Assembly: GCF_019443125.1 (NCBI RefSeq)
Contig: NZ_JAHYXK010000015.1
Coordinates: 1 to 64,000 of the forward strand
DNA: 64,000 nt
Reading direction: 5' to 3'
Origin: Pontibacter aydingkolensis
GTDB lineage: Bacteria > Bacteroidota > Bacteroidia > Cytophagales > Hymenobacteraceae
The translations under genes and the position numbers were made by a program. Position 1 is the first letter of the stretch. The number at the start of each line of letters is the position of its first letter. The notes beneath the pieces were generated by a model, which saw only the letters and a list, made by a program, of their open reading frames with translations, had not been told where the DNA came from and did no database searches. Of the stretch, positions 61,259 through 64,000 are shown piece by piece.

Positions 61259-62386
61259 TCATTTCTTCTTACCGTGCCAAATCCCGTTCCAGATTTCGCT
61301 GAACCAGTTGCCTACCCGGCCTCGCTTTTTATGGTTTACTTCATCAATATCAGCCAGCAGAAATCCGAATGGCGTTAAGGGCGGATACACATCGAATAAA
61401 ACCTTTAGCATGGCAATAACCGGAATTGCCAGAATCATGCCGGCAGCACCCCATATCTCACCGCCAACAAGTAAGCCTACAATGGCTGCAAAAGGATTGA
61501 TGCTTACTTTTGCGCCTACCACATACGGTGTAATAAAGTTACCCTCCAGGAACTGCACAAACATAAACACGCCCACTACAAGTAGGGCATCTATCAGATG
61601 GCCTGTGGTAGCCAATGTTAACAGAGCCGGCAGGGTAGCACCGATCAGAATGCCAATGTAGGGTATAATGGTAAGTATAGAAGCGAACACGCCAAAGAAA
61701 ATGGCATACTTCACGCCAAGTAGCATTAATCCGGCAGAATTAAGCAGGGCCACAATAAAGATAACGATCATCAACCCGGAGATATAGCTTTGCCCTACCT
61801 GCTGTATGTTTTCTACTGTCTGTACCATACTGCTGCGCCGGTCTTTGGCAACGAACTTAAACAGGAACTGCTCCAGGTGGTCGCGGTAGTACAAAAAACA
61901 GAAAACAAAGATGGGTATGATCACCAGCATCGAGATAGCGCCTGTTGTCATAGAAATAGTGCTGCCCAGAAAAGTAGTGGTGATATCCTGCAGGCCTCCT
62001 ATTGCATTACGTACCAGGTCGGCCCTGTTAGAGGGTTCTATACCAAACTTGTCGTAGAGATAAAGCTGCACTCTGTCAAGCAGGTTTCCGATATTTTCGC
62101 CAATGGTATCCAGGTCGGAGGTAAGGCTTATCATTTGCATAGATAAAAACCAGACCACGGCGCCAAGTATAGTTACTATTAAGATAATGCAGATAAGTAT
62201 GGCCAGCGGCCTTGGGATGCGCAACCGCTCCAGGTCTCTTGCTAAAGGCAGCAGCAGCAGGGCAAACAGTAACGCAAAGGCCAATGGCACCAGCACAGAC
62301 TTGAAAGATTGCAACAGGCCTACCAACAGTACAATACCAAGCAGGACAAGTATAAATTTAACGTACTTCGGTAATTTTAATTCCAT
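61259..62386 (-). CDS. AI-2E family transporter (PerM/TqsA-like)
   Basis: A 375-residue membrane protein. About seven to eight hydrophobic helices can be seen, starting VKFILVLLGIVLLVGLLQSF and LPLARDLERLRIPRPLAILICI. The conserved family end is EGNFITPYVVGAKVSINPFAAIVGLLVGGEIWGAAGMILAIPVIAML. Members export autoinducer-2 or exchange protons and small molecules; the actual substrate is not shown. A short Lys-rich tail follows. It stands alone, 50 bp past the exonuclease start. Confidence 0.88.
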   Translation of the reverse strand: MELKLPKYVKFILVLLGIVLLVGLLQSFKSVLVPLAFALLFALLLLPLARDLERLRIPRPLAILICIILIVTILGAVVWFLSMQMISLTSDLDTIGENIGNLLDRVQLYLYDKFGIEPSNRADLVRNAIGGLQDITTTFLGSTISMTTGAISMLVIIPIFVFCFLYYRDHLEQFLFKFVAKDRRSSMVQTVENIQQVGQSYISGLMIVIFIVALLNSAGLMLLGVKYAIFFGVFASILTIIPYIGILIGATLPALLTLATTGHLIDALLVVGVFMFVQFLEGNFITPYVVGAKVSINPFAAIVGLLVGGEIWGAAGMILAIPVIAMLKVLFDVYPPLTPFGFLLADIDEVNHKKRGRVGNWFSEIWNGIWHGKKK

Positions 62387-62729
62387 AGAAGGCTAAGCCA
62401 TTAGGGCACTTATGCACGAGGCATTAAAGTAACTAAATGTTCTGCTTAATTTATAGAAGTTTTTATATATTAATTTGCTAAAAATACTAGCCAAAGTATA
62501 AGGCAAATAACTTGATTTTGATGAACCAGTGCCTTAATTTTATGGTTCTATACATGTATAAGGTTGTCAATGACCAGTAATGAGATTTAGTTTTGCTAAT
62601 CACATTAGCTAAAAATTTTAGTTATTTGCATTTTGTTAGCTGGCAGGAACTATTTGTTGCAGCTAGTCTCTTATATTTTTCTATATTTCCGATTGATTTT
62701 ATCTAAACAACTATACTTACGCTTACATA
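62387..62729. other. AT-rich spacer with divergent promoters
   Basis: No gene or long repeat seen. TAGTTTTG at 62588-62595 fits the -7 box for the plus-strand topoisomerase gene, but the nearest upstream TTG is 21 bases away, so the promoter is only tentative. It must also drive the minus-strand transporter gene. Confidence 0.45.
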
Positions 62730-64000
62730 ATGGTAGAGTTAGAGCATAATTACAACGAAGACAGCATTCGTTCCCTGGAGCCCCGCGAGCACATCAGGCT
62801 ACGCCCTGGTATGTATATTGGTAAACTGGGCGATGGTTCGGCTGCTGACGACGGTATCTACATTTTAGTGAAAGAGGTGATCGACAACTCCATCGACGAA
62901 CACGTGATGGGTTTCGGTAAGACCATCGACATTAAGATTTCTGACCACAAAGTACAGGTGCGCGATTATGGCCGTGGTATTCCGCTGGGCAAGGTGATCG
63001 ACTGCGTAAGCAAGATCAACACTGGTGGTAAGTATGACAGCAAGGCTTTTCAAAAGTCGGTTGGTCTGAACGGTGTGGGTACCAAAGCGGTTAACGCCCT
63101 TTCAAGCCACTTCCGCATCCAGTCTGTGCGCGACGGCCAGATGAAGTCAGCTGAGTTTGAGCGTGGCGTACTTACCAACGATATGCCGCTGGAGCCAACC
63201 TCGCAGCGAAATGGTACGCTTACGATCTTTTCGCCAGACGATACCATCTTTAAGAACTACCAATTTAACCCGGAGTACCTCGAGAACCAGATCTGGAACT
63301 ATGTGTACCTGAATGCTGGCTTAACGATCAACTTCAACGGCAAGAAGTTTTACTCTGAGAATGGCCTTCTGGACCTGCTCCGAAACAAAGCCGACGAAGA
63401 AGCGATGCGCTACCCGATCATCCACCTGAAAGGAGCGGACATTGAACTGGCTCTAACGCATGGCAATGACTATGGTGAGGAGTACTATTCGTTTGTAAAC
63501 GGACAGTACACTACGATGGGTGGTACGCACCTGGCTGCTTTCCGTGAAGCCATTGTGAAGACAGTTCGCGAGCACTTCAAGAAAGATTACGATGCCGCTG
63601 ATATTCGTGGCTCTATAGTTGGTGCCATCTCGCTGCGTGTGCAGGAACCGGTGTTTGAGTCGCAGACTAAAACCAAACTTGGCTCTATGGAGATGGGCCC
63701 TGACGGACCAGCTGTACGTGCTTACATAAACGACTTTATTAAGGAGAATCTTGACAATTACCTGCACAAGAACCCTGCTACTGCAGAAGCTTTAAAGAAG
63801 CGAATTGAGCAGAGTGAGCGTGAGCGTAAGGATATGGCCGGTGTGAAAAAACTGGCAAACCAGCGTGCCAAGAAAGCCAACCTGCACAACCGTAAACTGC
63901 GCGACTGCCGCCTGCACTTTAACGAAGACAAGCACGAAAATTCATTGTTGTCTACGCTTTTCATCACAGAGGGTGACTCGGCAAGTGGATCTATCACAAA
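62730..64000 (+). CDS. parE: DNA topoisomerase IV subunit B (truncated by the window)
   Basis: The frame from ATG 62730 stays open to the window end (423 complete codons). It has the GHKL ATPase domain: [17 protein letters not shown] (catalytic Glu and Asn), [39 protein letters not shown], then the transducer region with QTKTKLG, and the Toprim start TEGDSASGS at the edge. EHVMG and the lack of the gyrase-specific DEALAG wording favour ParE over GyrB. Cells of this group also have gyrase, so the gene is assigned as topoisomerase IV, which separates linked daughter chromosomes. The remainder of the gene is not visible. Confidence 0.85.
   Translation, partial: MVELEHNYNEDSIRSLEPREHIRLRPGMYIGKLGDGSAADDGIYILVKEVIDNSIDEHVMGFGKTIDIKISDHKVQVRDYGRGIPLGKVIDCVSKINTGGKYDSKAFQKSVGLNGVGTKAVNALSSHFRIQSVRDGQMKSAEFERGVLTNDMPLEPTSQRNGTLTIFSPDDTIFKNYQFNPEYLENQIWNYVYLNAGLTINFNGKKFYSENGLLDLLRNKADEEAMRYPIIHLKGADIELALTHGNDYGEEYYSFVNGQYTTMGGTHLAAFREAIVKTVREHFKKDYDAADIRGSIVGAISLRVQEPVFESQTKTKLGSMEMGPDGPAVRAYINDFIKENLDNYLHKNPATAEALKKRIEQSERERKDMAGVKKLANQRAKKANLHNRKLRDCRLHFNEDKHENSLLSTLFITEGDSASGSIT

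Noticed and set aside
1..64000. tRNA, rRNA, CRISPR, IS transposase or phage genes
   Set aside because: Looked for in all gaps; no cloverleaf, spacer array, DDE/tyrosine transposase or phage protein seen.
62730..64000. gyrB as the identity of the edge gene
   Set aside because: The DEHVMG wording and overall pattern fit ParE of this phylum better, although the missing C-terminus leaves some doubt.

Overview
The window looks like a chromosomal segment from a member of the Bacteroidota, most likely family Hymenobacteraceae (Pontibacter-like). The reasons are the menaquinone genes, a type IX secretion plug-like lipoprotein, a PUR-alpha-like DUF3276 protein, MuiA/carboxypeptidase-regulatory and S41 proteins, start codons without clear Shine-Dalgarno sequences, and promoters that fit TTTG-N19-TAnnTTTG. 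This is inference from family content; no database was consulted. I see no tRNA, rRNA, CRISPR array, transposase or phage gene.

Layout. 1-6.2 kb: DoxX protein, then menD, menF and menI-type genes for menaquinone, all on the minus strand and separated by repeats, then a histidine phosphatase. 6.2-8 kb: pyruvate dehydrogenase E2 with two lipoyl domains. 8-13 kb: MuiA-like protein, a 0.7 kb structured non-coding block, and envelope lipoproteins. 13-18 kb: hslV without hslU, a deoxyhypusine-synthase-like enzyme, and a tandem pair of secreted paralogues. 18-29 kb: M1 aminopeptidase, large catalase, 2H phosphoesterase, ABC-F ATPase, GH13 glucosidase, and a 52-residue lipoprotein. 29-36.5 kb: decayed S41 peptidase, LolD/FtsX-type ABC transporter, and a divergent sigma54 response regulator/kinase pair with palindromic sites between them. 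36.9-44 kb: OsmC, a decayed NAD(P)-binding protein, the T9SS plug-like protein, a possible integron-type gene cassette, and a tricorn-like protease. 44-51 kb: YchF, PUR protein, RlpA, DUF58, a kinase-signature lipoprotein that looks C-terminally truncated, and Pgi. 51.5-59.6 kb: P-type ATPase followed by an HAD mutase, trehalose phosphatase, GH65 and PfkB carbohydrate run. 59.7-64 kb: exonuclease/GIY-YIG protein, AI-2E-type permease, and the start of parE, which is cut by the window edge.

Working together. The HAD, OtsB and GH65 genes overlap and repeat the domain order of mycobacterial OtsB1 (Rv2006). With Pgi, PfkB and GH13 they suggest trehalose or related alpha-glucoside metabolism. The LolD/FtsX operon and the sigma54 two-component pair look like one self-contained envelope-stress or export circuit.

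Most unusual signals: (1) a short word, AAGTATA and its complement, iterated far above expectation through genes and spacers on both strands; (2) a gene bracketed by two 65-bp attC-like sites with no integrase in view; (3) several families of short palindromic or inverted-repeat-bounded elements that sit directly after stop codons, sometimes nested in each other; (4) two clearly decaying pseudogenes and one probable gene truncation beside a repeat.
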